64,000 nt of DNA. Origin: Devosia crocina (GTDB taxonomy: Bacteria > Pseudomonadota > Alphaproteobacteria > Rhizobiales > Devosiaceae). Positions 7,893 through 16,567 of this stretch are shown piece after piece. The notes beneath the pieces were generated by a model. That model saw only the letters and a program-made list of their open reading frames with translations, had not been told where the DNA came from and made no database searches. How positions within the stretch are numbered: the first letter of the stretch is position 1; each line of letters starts with the position of its first letter. The stretch is taken from assembly GCF_900116545.1 (NCBI RefSeq), contig NZ_FPCK01000002.1, positions 558,001 through 622,000 on the forward strand. The letters run 5' to 3'. The position numbers and the translations under genes are program-made.

Positions 7893-9429
7893 AATCCAAG
7901 GCCTCACCATCAGCTTCGGCGGGCAACTTGCCCTTGAGGGACTTTCACTTGCGATCCAGAAAGGCGAGAGGTTCGGCATCATCGGGGAAAGCGGATCGGG
8001 GAAATCCCTGACGGGGCTCGCGATTGCAGGGCTTTTGCCTGAAGCCGCTGACGCTTCCGGTGTCGTCCTGCTGGACGGAGAGCCTTTGCCAGAGGACGAG
8101 AAGGCGATGGCAAGGCTGCGGGGCCAGCGCATCGGTATGGTCTTTCAAGAACCGATGACCGCGCTCAATCCACTCATGCGCGTCGGCGACCAGATCGAGG
8201 AAGCGCTGGCGCTGACGCAAGCGGACGCAGACATTTCAAATCTGCTGCAGGAGGTTGGTCTTGAAAGCGGCCACGCCCGGCGGTTTCCGCACCAGCTTTC
8301 AGGCGGTCAACGTCAGCGCGTCATGATCGCCATGGCCCTCGCCAACGCGCCGGATTTGATGATTGCCGACGAACCCACCTCGGCGCTCGATGTGATCACC
8401 CAACGCACCGTTCTCGACCTGATCCGCCATATCTGCGACCGGCGGCAGATGACACTGATCTTCATCAGCCACGACATGCGCGCGGTCGCCGCCCTGTGCG
8501 ACAGGGTTGCCGTGCTCAGGGCCGGCAAGCTGATCGAAACGGGTCCGGTTGCCAATGTGCTCCGGGCGCCGGCTAGCCCCTATACGCAGGAGCTTGTGGC
8601 GGCGACGCGCATGATCCCTCGTCAGGATGGACCGCATGAAACCGGAGAGGTTCTGCTCGAAATCGACGGTCTTGGCCGAGCATTTCAGCAAGGAGGCTTC
8701 CTTGCATGGCGCCAGCCTACTCTGCTTGCTGTCGACGATGTCAGTTTCCTTGTTCGTCGCGGCGAGTGCCTGGCGCTGGTTGGACCATCTGGCTGTGGCA
8801 AGACTACCCTAGCCCGCATGATCGTCGGTCTCGACACGGCGAGTTCGGGGCAGATGCGTCTTGAGGGCACAGCCTATCATGGCAGCGACTTGCCGCCCTT
8901 GTTGCGCGCCGACATCTCGCTTGTGTTTCAAGACCCTTTCGGCAGCTTCAATCCGCGGCTGACAGTGGGCCAATCCATCGGCGAACCGCTGCGGCTCCTT
9001 CCGCGGCTTGCCACCGGGGAGCATGAGCAACGGCTTGTAGACGCAATCGTATCCGTGGGCCTCGATCCCGCGATGCTGTCGCGCTATCCGCACGAATTTT
9101 CCGGGGGCCAGCGCCAGCGCCTGGCCATTGCCCGTGCGCTGGTGACGCGGCCGAAGCTGCTTGTGCTTGATGAACCGGTTTCAGCCCTCGACGTTTCGGT
9201 GCGCGCTGACGTGCTCGACCTCCTCGCCCGTCTGCAGCAGCAGTTCGGCCTCACCTATGTGATCATCAGCCACGACCTCGATATGGTCGCGGCCATGGCT
9301 GATCGCGTGCTGGTTATGGAGAAGGGCCGCATCGTCGAAGAGGGCACCCCCGCAGCGCTCTTTGCCCAGCCTCGCCATCCGCTCACAAAGGCACTGATGG
9401 CTGCACGCCTGCCCGATCTTGCCGCCTAA
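7879..9429 (+). CDS. Fused double-domain ABC ATPase (DppD-DppF type)
   Basis: One 516-residue polypeptide carries two complete nucleotide-binding domains. Domain 1: Walker A GESGSGKS (residues 36-43), signature LSGGQRQRV (about 140-148), Walker B MIADEP, H-loop SHD. Domain 2: Walker A GPSGCGKT (302-309), signature FSGGQRQRL, Walker B LVLDEP, H-loop SHD. These correspond to the separate D and F subunits of classical peptide importers, so one protein powers the two permeases. The start at 7879 follows GGAGG at 7867-7871. The stop meets the convergent yecA-like gene, overlapping by four bases. Confidence 0.94.
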   Translation: MPLVEIQGLTISFGGQLALEGLSLAIQKGERFGIIGESGSGKSLTGLAIAGLLPEAADASGVVLLDGEPLPEDEKAMARLRGQRIGMVFQEPMTALNPLMRVGDQIEEALALTQADADISNLLQEVGLESGHARRFPHQLSGGQRQRVMIAMALANAPDLMIADEPTSALDVITQRTVLDLIRHICDRRQMTLIFISHDMRAVAALCDRVAVLRAGKLIETGPVANVLRAPASPYTQELVAATRMIPRQDGPHETGEVLLEIDGLGRAFQQGGFLAWRQPTLLAVDDVSFLVRRGECLALVGPSGCGKTTLARMIVGLDTASSGQMRLEGTAYHGSDLPPLLRADISLVFQDPFGSFNPRLTVGQSIGEPLRLLPRLATGEHEQRLVDAIVSVGLDPAMLSRYPHEFSGGQRQRLAIARALVTRPKLLVLDEPVSALDVSVRADVLDLLARLQQQFGLTYVIISHDLDMVAAMADRVLVMEKGRIVEEGTPAALFAQPRHPLTKALMAARLPDLAA

Positions 9430-10004
9430 CTCTTGCGGTGCAGTTCATAAAGCAGAGATGCGGTATGGGCGAGAAGTCCGGGCATGGCTTCAACCATTTC
9501 GTCGTGATCTGCCCATTCTTCTTCACCTGCGGTTTCATCAGGTCCGCTATCGGGTTGCGCCAGCATGAGCGCTGAAGCCAGGCCCATGGCGGCATCGCCG
9601 CGCTCCTGACTTTCCGTGTCGCGCAGCAATTCGTCCCAGGCTTCGAAGCGCAGCAGCATGGCTTGCTGGAAACCGGCGAGCCATGCTTCCCAAACCACCT
9701 CTTCCTCTTCGTCATCGACCTCGTAGAGTGGGGCGAATTCATCGGCCGCCAGCTCCTGCTCGATCTGAGCGAGACGCGCCATCACGAGCGTTTCCAGTTC
9801 CTCGTGACCCGGTTTGAGCTGCCCGCGCTCGTCGGCAAGCCAGTCGAAGGGCCACCATTCCTCGCGTGCGATCGGCTCGGGGCTGACCACGATGGCGCAC
9901 AGGAAACCATCGAGTTCGGTGAGCAGCATGGCGTCTTCGCCGGCTTCACCCAGCAAGGTTTCAAGCCTGAGCAGGGAATCGGAGAGATCGGAGAAATCGG
10001 TCAT
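9426..10004 (-). CDS. UPF0149 / YecA-YgfB family protein
   Basis: A 192-residue acidic protein. The segment LTELDGFLCAIVVSPEPI followed by EEWWPFDWLAD (residues about 25-55) is the conserved core of the YgfB/YecA (UPF0149) family, and the rest is helical and rich in Glu/Asp. The C-terminal SEC-C zinc motif found in some YecA proteins is absent. The biochemical role of the family in alphaproteobacteria is unknown. I chose the ATG at 10004; a GTG at 10019 would add five residues, and neither has a good ribosome binding site. Confidence 0.75.
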   Translation of the reverse strand: MTDFSDLSDSLLRLETLLGEAGEDAMLLTELDGFLCAIVVSPEPIAREEWWPFDWLADERGQLKPGHEELETLVMARLAQIEQELAADEFAPLYEVDDEEEEVVWEAWLAGFQQAMLLRFEAWDELLRDTESQERGDAAMGLASALMLAQPDSGPDETAGEEEWADHDEMVEAMPGLLAHTASLLYELHRKS

Positions 10005-10052
10005 GAAAAAAGTCCGCACTGAAAACGAGGTCTGGTGCGGACCATTACACGT

Positions 10053-11366
10053 TCAACGCGTGTTGTGCAGCATGCCTTGGAAAGATCGATAGCTTGCCTT
10101 GGGCGTGCGCTCTTGCGTTTGGTAGTCCACATGGACGAGACCGAAGCGCTTGTTGTAGCCTTCTGCCCATTCGTAGTTGTCGAGCAAGGACCAGGCGAAA
10201 TAGCCGCGCACATCGGCCCCGGCTTCGCGCGCGGCGAGAACTGCCTTGAGGTGATCGTCGTAATAGCGGACGCGGCGCGGATCGTCCTCGCCTTCCACCT
10301 CGGCCATACCGTTCTCGGTTACATAGAGCGGGATCTTTGTATATTCGGTGGCAACGCGAACCAGGAGATCCGACAACCCCTTGGGGTAGATTTCCCAACC
10401 GATATCGGTTTTCTCAAGATCGCCTGCGACCTGTTCCACCGGACGGCGGGGATCGTTCGAGGCCTTGTAGAGTCCGCGCGTATAATAATTGATGCCAAGC
10501 CAATCGAGCGGCCGGGAAACCACGGCCATGTCAGCCTCGTAGTTCTCCGGCAGATAGGGCGCGAGCCATTCGGTCAGTTCAGCGGGATACTGGCCCTTGA
10601 GAACGCCGCCGAGATACCAGCGGTTAAACAGCGCGTCGCCGAAATTGCAGGCTGACTTGTCGGCTTCGCTGTCCGAGGCTGGCTCTGATTTTTCGAGGTT
10701 AAGCACGATGCCGAGGTTCTTCGTGCCTGTTGCACGCAGGGCATCGATTGCTGTGCCATGGGCGAAAAGGACGTGATGCATGGCGCGCGCCGCAGCCCGC
10801 AGGTCACGATAGCCAGGCGCGTGAATGCCGAGGAAGTGGCTGAGGAAGGCCACGCACCACGGCTCGTTTATGGTTGCGGTGGCCGCGAGGCGGTCGCCGA
10901 ACTTTTCGCCGACAAGCGTTGCGTAGTCCCCGAACCAGTTGGCGATATCGCGGTTCATCCAGCCGCCGCGATCCTGCAGCGCCGAAGGCAGGTCCCAGTG
11001 ATAAAGGGTCGCGTAGGGTTTGAGCCCGCGCTCGAGCATTCCATCGATCAGGCGATCGTAGAAATCGATCCCGGCTTGGTTGACGGCCCCAGTGCCCTCG
11101 GGAAGAAGGCGCGGCCAGGCGATGGAAAACCGATAGGCATCGAATCCGCCATCGCGGATGAGATCGAGATCTTGTGGCCAGAGCTCGTAATGATTGCAGG
11201 CGTCGGCGCCGGTATCGCCATTTTTCACGTTGCCCGGGGTAGCCGAGAACGTGTCCCAGATCGAGGATCCGCGCCCGTCGAGCTGCCCGCCTTCGATCTG
11301 GTAGGCTGCGGTGGCCACACCGAAGGTAAAGTCGGAACCGAAATCCCGGCGATTGATCGTGAACAT
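10053..11366 (-). CDS. Beta-glucosidase, glycoside hydrolase family 1
   Basis: A 437-residue cytoplasmic enzyme (no signal peptide) with the full GH1 TIM barrel. The N-terminal signature FTFGVATAAYQIEGG is present, the acid/base Glu lies in TINEPWC, and the nucleophile Glu in YVTENGM. The C-terminal YFAWSLLDNYEWAEGYNKRF motif lines the sugar site. It releases glucose or another sugar from beta-linked disaccharides and glycosides after uptake. The start at 11366 is supported by GGGGAGGGG immediately upstream and by the family's usual N-terminus. It is transcribed alone, and the sugar specificity cannot be read. Confidence 0.93.
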   Translation of the reverse strand: MFTINRRDFGSDFTFGVATAAYQIEGGQLDGRGSSIWDTFSATPGNVKNGDTGADACNHYELWPQDLDLIRDGGFDAYRFSIAWPRLLPEGTGAVNQAGIDFYDRLIDGMLERGLKPYATLYHWDLPSALQDRGGWMNRDIANWFGDYATLVGEKFGDRLAATATINEPWCVAFLSHFLGIHAPGYRDLRAAARAMHHVLFAHGTAIDALRATGTKNLGIVLNLEKSEPASDSEADKSACNFGDALFNRWYLGGVLKGQYPAELTEWLAPYLPENYEADMAVVSRPLDWLGINYYTRGLYKASNDPRRPVEQVAGDLEKTDIGWEIYPKGLSDLLVRVATEYTKIPLYVTENGMAEVEGEDDPRRVRYYDDHLKAVLAAREAGADVRGYFAWSLLDNYEWAEGYNKRFGLVHVDYQTQERTPKASYRSFQGMLHNTR

Positions 11367-11476
11367 ATCCCCTCCCCAGAAGCACAAGGCCCAGTGGACA
11401 AGGCGGATAACCCTTCAGAGTGGTTTATGCAATCGATTTCACCGCCAGCGATTGCTCGCTTCTAGCTGCTTTTGTC

Positions 11477-12535
11477 TCATGCCACTGTTGCCAGCAGCGT
11501 TCGCGCCACGTTGCGGTAAGCCAAGGCTTCTGGGCCATCTGGGAGGAGGGCAACAGGCGGGGCGCCGGCGTCGGAGTGTTCGCGGATCGACATGACAAGG
11601 GGAATAGCGCCGAGAAAGGGAATGTCGAGGCGCGCAGCGGCCCTTTCGGCGCCGCCAGTACCAAAAATATCGTATCGATTGCCGGTATCGGGAGCGATGA
11701 AATAGCTCATGTTCTCGATGAGCCCCAGGACCGGCACGGACATGCGGCGCAGCATGTCGATGGCCTTTTGCGCGTCGATCAAGGCGAGGTCCTGCGGCGT
11801 CGAGACGATGACGACGCCATCGACGATCGTTTGCTGGAAGAGCCCGATATGGATGTCGCCCGTGCCCGGGGGCAGGTCGATAACGAGAACATCGAGATCG
11901 CCCCAATCGGTTTCGCGAAGCAGTTGCCGCAGACCGGAGGTCGCCATGGGGCCGCGCCAGACGACGGCCTGACCGGGAACAAGCATCGAGCCGATCGACA
12001 TGACCTTGAGGCCAAAGGCCCCGTGAGGCTGAAAAATGCCGTCATCGCGCAGGGCTGTGCGGCCTTCGATGCCTAGGAGCTTGGGAATGGACGGGCCGTA
12101 GAGGTCAGCGTCGAGCATGCCGACCTTGAGCCCCTCGGCGGCAAGGGAAAGAGCGAGATTGACCGAAGTGGTCGACTTGCCAACACCGCCTTTGCCGGAG
12201 CCAACGGCGATGATGCGGCGAACGCCTTGAACACGAGTCTTGCCCTGCGGCTGGGGTGAACCGTGGGAAAATTTGGGCCCCGCCTGCTTTTCCGCCGTGA
12301 TCGAGACCAACACCTTGCGCGATCCGGCAAGCTGTTGAGCGATGCCGATTGCCGCTTCCCGGGCAGGGCCGAAGGCAGCTTCCATGCCGGGCGCGACACC
12401 GATGGCAAAGGCCAGGGCGCTGGGCGTGACGATGATTTCCGAGAGCCCTGAATAACTTGCAAGATCGCCGCCGCCCGGGATTTCGATGGCAGCAAGGGCA
12501 GCTTTAATCTGGGCGGCGAGTTCAGTATCGGCCAT
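11477..12535 (-). CDS. mrp: Mrp/NBP35-family P-loop ATPase, iron-sulfur carrier type
   Basis: A 352-residue protein with an N-terminal MIP18-like DUF59 region (about 1-85) and a deviant-Walker P-loop GSGKGGVGKS (112-121), then the Mrp-specific DADLYGPSIPKLLG and DLPPGTGDIH motifs. Mrp/ApbC proteins bind and transfer Fe-S clusters. The usual C-terminal pair of cysteines (ENMSYF-CPHC-G) is replaced by ENMSYFIAPDTGNRYDIFG, so the standard bridging-cluster site is missing. From memory this variant is common in rhizobial Mrp proteins. The ATG at 12535 has AGGGAC upstream. The MIP18 part argues for an Fe-S role all the same. Confidence 0.88.
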   Translation of the reverse strand: MADTELAAQIKAALAAIEIPGGGDLASYSGLSEIIVTPSALAFAIGVAPGMEAAFGPAREAAIGIAQQLAGSRKVLVSITAEKQAGPKFSHGSPQPQGKTRVQGVRRIIAVGSGKGGVGKSTTSVNLALSLAAEGLKVGMLDADLYGPSIPKLLGIEGRTALRDDGIFQPHGAFGLKVMSIGSMLVPGQAVVWRGPMATSGLRQLLRETDWGDLDVLVIDLPPGTGDIHIGLFQQTIVDGVVIVSTPQDLALIDAQKAIDMLRRMSVPVLGLIENMSYFIAPDTGNRYDIFGTGGAERAAARLDIPFLGAIPLVMSIREHSDAGAPPVALLPDGPEALAYRNVARTLLATVA

Positions 12536-12552
12536 TTCCGTCCCTGAAAGAG

Positions 12553-12587
12553 AAGACCTCACCCATGCGGTGCGCGGGCGAGGTCTT
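12553..12587 (-). terminator. Terminator-like hairpin after the transaldolase gene
   Basis: The perfect arms AAGACCTC (12553-12560) and GAGGTCTT (12580-12587) enclose a GC-rich loop. Read on the minus strand, the hairpin is followed by CTCTTTC. It sits between the transaldolase stop and the mrp start and could separate the two transcripts. Confidence 0.45.
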
Positions 12588-12635
12588 GAAGTCTGGTCCC
12601 GGACAACCCAGAACCGATCAAACGATTGGTCGCCC

Positions 12636-13289
12636 TTAGAGGATCGACTGGCCGGTGCCGGCCCAATCCTTGAGGAAGCCCTCGATGCCCGCATTGGTGA
12701 GCGGGTGGTTGGCGAGCTTCTTGATCACATCGGGCGGGATGGTTGCAACATCGGCGCCAGCAAGGGCGACTTCAGTCACGTGGTTGGGCGAACGGATCGA
12801 GGCGGCCAAGATCTGGGTCTCGAAACCGTAGTTGTCATAGATCTGGCGGATGTTTTCGATCAGTTCGATGCCATCGAGGTTGATGTCATCGAGACGGCCG
12901 ATGAAGGGCGAGATATAGGTTGCGCCGGCCTTAGCAGCCAGAAGCGCCTGATTGGCCGAGAAGCAGAGGGTAACGTTGGTCTGAATACCCTTGTCCTTGA
13001 AGTGCTTGGTGGCCTTGAGGCCAGCCAGCGTCAGCGGCAGCTTGATTACGACATTGGAGGCGATCTTTGAGAGGTGCTCGCCTTCGGCAACCATGCCGTC
13101 GAATTCAAGGCTCGCCACCTCGGCCGATACCGGGCCCGGTACGATGCCGCAAATTTCGGCGATAACTTCCTTGAAGTCGCGGCCCGACTTGGCGATCAGC
13201 GAAGGATTGGTGGTGACACCATCGAGCAGGCCCGTTTCATAGAGTTCCTTGATGGCGGCGGTATCTGCGGTATCGACAAAGAACTTCAT
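12636..13289 (-). CDS. Fructose-6-phosphate aldolase / small-type transaldolase
   Basis: At 217 residues this is the short TalC/FsaA class of transaldolase. The N-terminus [20 protein letters not shown], the [17 protein letters not shown] loop and Schiff-base Lys83 in NVVIKLPLT are all present, as is the [27 protein letters not shown] segment. In alphaproteobacteria this class usually serves as the transaldolase of the pentose phosphate pathway, although aldolase activity on fructose 6-phosphate is known in close relatives. AAGGAGAAA precedes the ATG. Confidence 0.93.
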   Translation of the reverse strand: MKFFVDTADTAAIKELYETGLLDGVTTNPSLIAKSGRDFKEVIAEICGIVPGPVSAEVASLEFDGMVAEGEHLSKIASNVVIKLPLTLAGLKATKHFKDKGIQTNVTLCFSANQALLAAKAGATYISPFIGRLDDINLDGIELIENIRQIYDNYGFETQILAASIRSPNHVTEVALAGADVATIPPDVIKKLANHPLTNAGIEGFLKDWAGTGQSIL

Positions 13290-13365
13290 CGTTTTCTCCT
13301 TGGGAGCTGTGGTGTCCCGGCCGGCGGCCGGAGGCTAGGCAGGCGGCACGCGGCCGCGGTTCGGA

Positions 13366-14550
13366 TCAGCGTATGGCGCCCAGAAACGCATCGGCAAGGT
13401 CGCCGACGCGATCTTCCGGTATTCCAGCGATATTGATGCGACTATCCCCAGTCATATAGACCCCGTTTCCGGCTTTTAGGTGTTCGACCGCATCATTGGT
13501 GAGCCCAAGAAGCGAGAACATACCGCGGTGGTCGGCGACAAAGTCGAAATCGGTGGAGTTGGAGCGCTCGCGGATAGCATCTGCAAGTTTTTTTCGCAGT
13601 GAAATCATGCGATTACGCATCACGCCCAGCTCTTCTTCCCATTCGGCGCGCAGGGCTGCGTCCTCAAGGATGGTGCGAATGATTTCCGCACCATGATCGG
13701 GCGGCTGGGAATAAGCGCCGCGAATGATGTTGAGCAGCTGCGAATTGGTGATATCGGCTTCTTTTGCGTCACGTGCGACGAGAATTGCCGCCCCGACACG
13801 TTCGCGATAGAGCCCGAAATTCTTCGAACCCGAGAATGCTACCAGAGCTTCCGGGACCGAGGAGAGAATTTTGCGGGTGCCATAGGCATCGGCTTCGATG
13901 CCATCGCCGAAGCCGAGATAGGCCAGATCGACGAACGGCAGTGCGCCGGTGCGCTTGAGGCTTTCGGCCACCTGGTCCCACTGCGCGTCGGTGAGGTTTG
14001 CGCCTGTGGGATTGTGGCAGCAGCCATGCAGCAGCACCACGTCGCCGGCACCAAGTTCGTCAAGCGCTGCAAGCATTTGCTCGAACTTGACGCCGCGTGT
14101 TTCGGTGTCGAAATAGGGATAGGTCGCGACCTTGAGGCCCGCATTAAGCGCGATCGGATTGTGGTTGGCCCAGGTCGGATCCGAAACATAAACGGTAGCG
14201 CCGGGGCGAGCGCGGTTGATCAGCTGCATCAGCACCCAGAGCGAGCCGGTGCCGCCCGGGGCCTGCGCGATGCGGACGCGGGAGCGCTCGACGCTGTCGG
14301 CAAGAACGAGGTCGAGCACGGCGGAGCCGAAACCCTTGTTGCCGGCGATCCCCAGGTAAGTCTTTGTTTTTTCGTTCGAAAGGATCTTCTCTTCGGCTTT
14401 GCGGACCGAAGTCATGATTGGGGTCACACCCTTTTCGTCCTTGTAGACGCCGACGCCGAGGTCGATCTTGGTGGGGCGCGCGTCGGCCGCATACTCGCCC
14501 ATCAGCGCAAGGATCTTGTCGCCTGGGGCCTGTGAGAGGGTTTCGAACAT
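13366..14550 (-). CDS. Aromatic / aspartate aminotransferase, class I fold
   Basis: A 394-residue PLP enzyme of the AspC/TyrB subgroup. Recognisable are KIDLGVGVYKDE near the N-terminus, the APGGTGSLWV turn, HGCCHNPTGANLT and the PLP lysine Lys243 in SGSKNFGLYRERVG. It interconverts aromatic amino acids or aspartate with their 2-oxo acids using 2-oxoglutarate. The HGCCHNPTG wording is seen in tyrosine/aromatic enzymes, which tips me toward aromatic substrates, but aspartate activity is common in the group. It is a monocistronic minus-strand gene. Confidence 0.9.
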   Translation of the reverse strand: MFETLSQAPGDKILALMGEYAADARPTKIDLGVGVYKDEKGVTPIMTSVRKAEEKILSNEKTKTYLGIAGNKGFGSAVLDLVLADSVERSRVRIAQAPGGTGSLWVLMQLINRARPGATVYVSDPTWANHNPIALNAGLKVATYPYFDTETRGVKFEQMLAALDELGAGDVVLLHGCCHNPTGANLTDAQWDQVAESLKRTGALPFVDLAYLGFGDGIEADAYGTRKILSSVPEALVAFSGSKNFGLYRERVGAAILVARDAKEADITNSQLLNIIRGAYSQPPDHGAEIIRTILEDAALRAEWEEELGVMRNRMISLRKKLADAIRERSNSTDFDFVADHRGMFSLLGLTNDAVEHLKAGNGVYMTGDSRINIAGIPEDRVGDLADAFLGAIR

Positions 14551-14628
14551 GTGTGGAAGTCCGGTGAAAAGACGCCGTCTTTATAGGCGGCTCTGGGATT
14601 TTTGCAATTGCAAGACAGCGATCTCAGA

Positions 14629-15558
14629 CTAACGGTTGAGACCCAATTTCTCGAGTTCGGCAGTCAATTGTGGAAGAATTTCAAAGAGATCGCCGATCAG
14701 CGCCACATCTGCGATTTTGACGAGCGGGGCTTCGGGATCGGTGTTGATGGCGAAAATCGTTTTGGCGCCCTGGATGCCGGCAAGGTGCTGCAGCGCGCCG
14801 GAGATGCCGATGGCGATATAGAGATCGGGGGCGATGATCTTGCCGGTCTGGCCGATCTGCCAATCGTTGGGCGCGTAGCCGGCATCGACGGCAGCGCGGG
14901 TCGCACCGACGGCAGCACCGAGCGTTTTACCAAGCTTTTCAATGAGTCGAAAACCTTCGGCCGAGCCAACCGACACGCCGCCGCCGATGACGATCTGGGC
15001 TGTCGCAAGGTCTGGCGTGTCGCTGTCGGTGCGGTGGGCAGCGAGGAAGCGTGCGGCGGAAGCGATTGAAATATCGAGCTTTTCGACCGGGGCAGCGTTG
15101 TCCGAAGCTGCCGGACGGAAGGCGGAGGCGCGGAACGTGAGCAGGTGCTTGGGCTGCGGATCGACCACAGTTTCCAGTGCATTGCCGGCATAGATGGGGC
15201 GTGTGAACCGGCTGGGACCGTGGATCTCGATGATGTCGGTGACCGGCTGGATGTCGAGTGCGGCAGCCAGGCGCGGCACGACGTCTTTGCCCACAGATGC
15301 TGCGCTTGCGATAACATATTGGTAGCGTCCGGCCGCACTTAACAGCGCATTGGTGACGGATTCGCTGGTGTTTTGTGCCGTGACTGTCAAAACCTTTGAG
15401 ACACCGGCCAGCGCTGCGGCATTCGCAGCGATCGCATCGGGATTGTCCGCCACCACCATGACGTCGATGGGGCCAAAGGCACTCACCGCAGCAACCAGCC
15501 GCGCTGTCGACGGCGAGAGTTCACCCTTGTCGTGATCGGCAAGCAAGAGAACCGACAT
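14629..15558 (-). CDS. etfA: Electron transfer flavoprotein alpha subunit
   Basis: A 309-residue FAD-binding subunit. The C-terminal half shows the family pattern IGGGVSVGSAEGFRL, a GATRAAVDAGYAPNDWQIGQTGK stretch and LYIAIGISGALQHLAGIQ (roughly residues 190-280), then FAINTDPEAPLVKIADV. With EtfB it takes electrons from acyl-CoA and related dehydrogenases and passes them to ETF-ubiquinone oxidoreductase. Its ATG overlaps the etfB stop in an ATGA at 15558, so the subunits are coupled for 1:1 synthesis. The oxidoreductase is not in the window. Confidence 0.96.
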   Translation of the reverse strand: MSVLLLADHDKGELSPSTARLVAAVSAFGPIDVMVVADNPDAIAANAAALAGVSKVLTVTAQNTSESVTNALLSAAGRYQYVIASAASVGKDVVPRLAAALDIQPVTDIIEIHGPSRFTRPIYAGNALETVVDPQPKHLLTFRASAFRPAASDNAAPVEKLDISIASAARFLAAHRTDSDTPDLATAQIVIGGGVSVGSAEGFRLIEKLGKTLGAAVGATRAAVDAGYAPNDWQIGQTGKIIAPDLYIAIGISGALQHLAGIQGAKTIFAINTDPEAPLVKIADVALIGDLFEILPQLTAELEKLGLNR

Positions 15559-16316
15559 CAGAGCGCCTCCATCTCGTTGACCTGTGCGGCGATGGCAGCG
15601 GCAAATTCGGAAACCGAAGCGACGGTCTTGCCGGCAAGGCGTTCGGTGGGCGGGGATATCTTTTCGATGGTCAGGCGGGACGCAAGGTCGATACCGAACT
15701 CGGTGGCCGGGCGGACGGCGAGAGGTTTGGAGCGCGCCTTCATCACCATAGGCAGGGCGGCATTGCGCGGGGTGTTGAGGCGGAGATCGGCGGTGACGAC
15801 AGCCGGCAGCGGCACGGCGATAGTTTCGCGGCCGTAATCGACCTCGCGGGTGACTTCCAATTCGGCACCCTTGACGACGATCCCGGAGGCGAAGGTCGCT
15901 TGCGGCCGGTTGGTCAGGGCGGCCAGCATCTGGCCGACATGATTGGAGTCATCGTCCACGGCCTGTTTGCCGAGGAGCACGAGGTCGGGCTGCTCTTCCT
16001 CGACCACCTTGGCGAGCAGCTTGGCAATAACAAGGGTTTCGAGTGCGGCGTCGGTTTCGATCAGAAGACCGCGATGGGCGCCCATGGCGAGCGCGGTCAG
16101 GATGACGTCATTGCTCTGCTTGGGGCCGATCGAGACCACAACGATTTCGGAGGCTTCGCCCTTTTCGCCGAGCTGGACCGCGGCTTCCACGGCGTGCTTG
16201 CAGAAAGGATTAATCGACATGCGCACGCCCGATGTTTCGACACCCGTGCCATCGGGGCGGACGCGAATACGGACATTGTGGTCGACGACGCGCTTGACGG
16301 CGACGAGGATTTTCAT
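15558..16316 (-). CDS. etfB: Electron transfer flavoprotein beta subunit
   Basis: A 252-residue AMP-binding subunit starting MKILVAVKRVVDHNVRIRV. The family signature VDDDSNHVGQMLAALTNRPQ is near residues 120-140, and the CKHAVEAAVQLGEKG segment is also typical. The ATG at 16316 gives the standard N-terminus; the frame is open upstream but without any homologous sequence. The gene is first in the etfBA pair. The dehydrogenase partners are elsewhere. Confidence 0.96.
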   Translation of the reverse strand: MKILVAVKRVVDHNVRIRVRPDGTGVETSGVRMSINPFCKHAVEAAVQLGEKGEASEIVVVSIGPKQSNDVILTALAMGAHRGLLIETDAALETLVIAKLLAKVVEEEQPDLVLLGKQAVDDDSNHVGQMLAALTNRPQATFASGIVVKGAELEVTREVDYGRETIAVPLPAVVTADLRLNTPRNAALPMVMKARSKPLAVRPATEFGIDLASRLTIEKISPPTERLAGKTVASVSEFAAAIAAQVNEMEAL

Positions 16317-16492
16317 GGGCGGCTCCGGCTTTGCCGGTTCAATGGCAGGTTGGGCCCCGTGGGGCAAGGCAGGAGAAGGGAATTTCGGTTCGGCTCTGGC
16401 AGGAATGTTAGAAAGCGGTGCTGCCCGGATATTGGAGACGCCGGCGTAAGCTTGGCAGAGGCGGAATAGAGACTCTGCGGCCCCCTTCCAAG

Positions 16493-16518
16493 CCCTCCCC
16501 ACAAGGGGAGGGGTTTTT
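16493..16518 (+). repeat. Short GC-rich hairpin with T-run, between etfB and the dnaJ-like gene
   Basis: Arms CCCTCCCC and GGGGAGGGG enclose ACAA, followed by TTTTT at 16514-16518 on the plus strand. No plus-strand gene ends here, so it is more likely one of the dispersed CCCTCCCC-type repeats than a working terminator. It lies downstream of the minus-strand dnaJ-like gene and could still stop that transcript weakly. Confidence 0.4.
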
Positions 16519-16567
16519 GGAGCGTATGGCGTCTGGAGCGAAATGAAGGGTTGGCTCGCCTTCGCGA

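Noticed and set aside
16493-16518. Rho-independent terminator of a plus-strand gene
   Set aside because: The T-run is on the plus strand but both flanking genes are on the minus strand, so I list it as a repeat.
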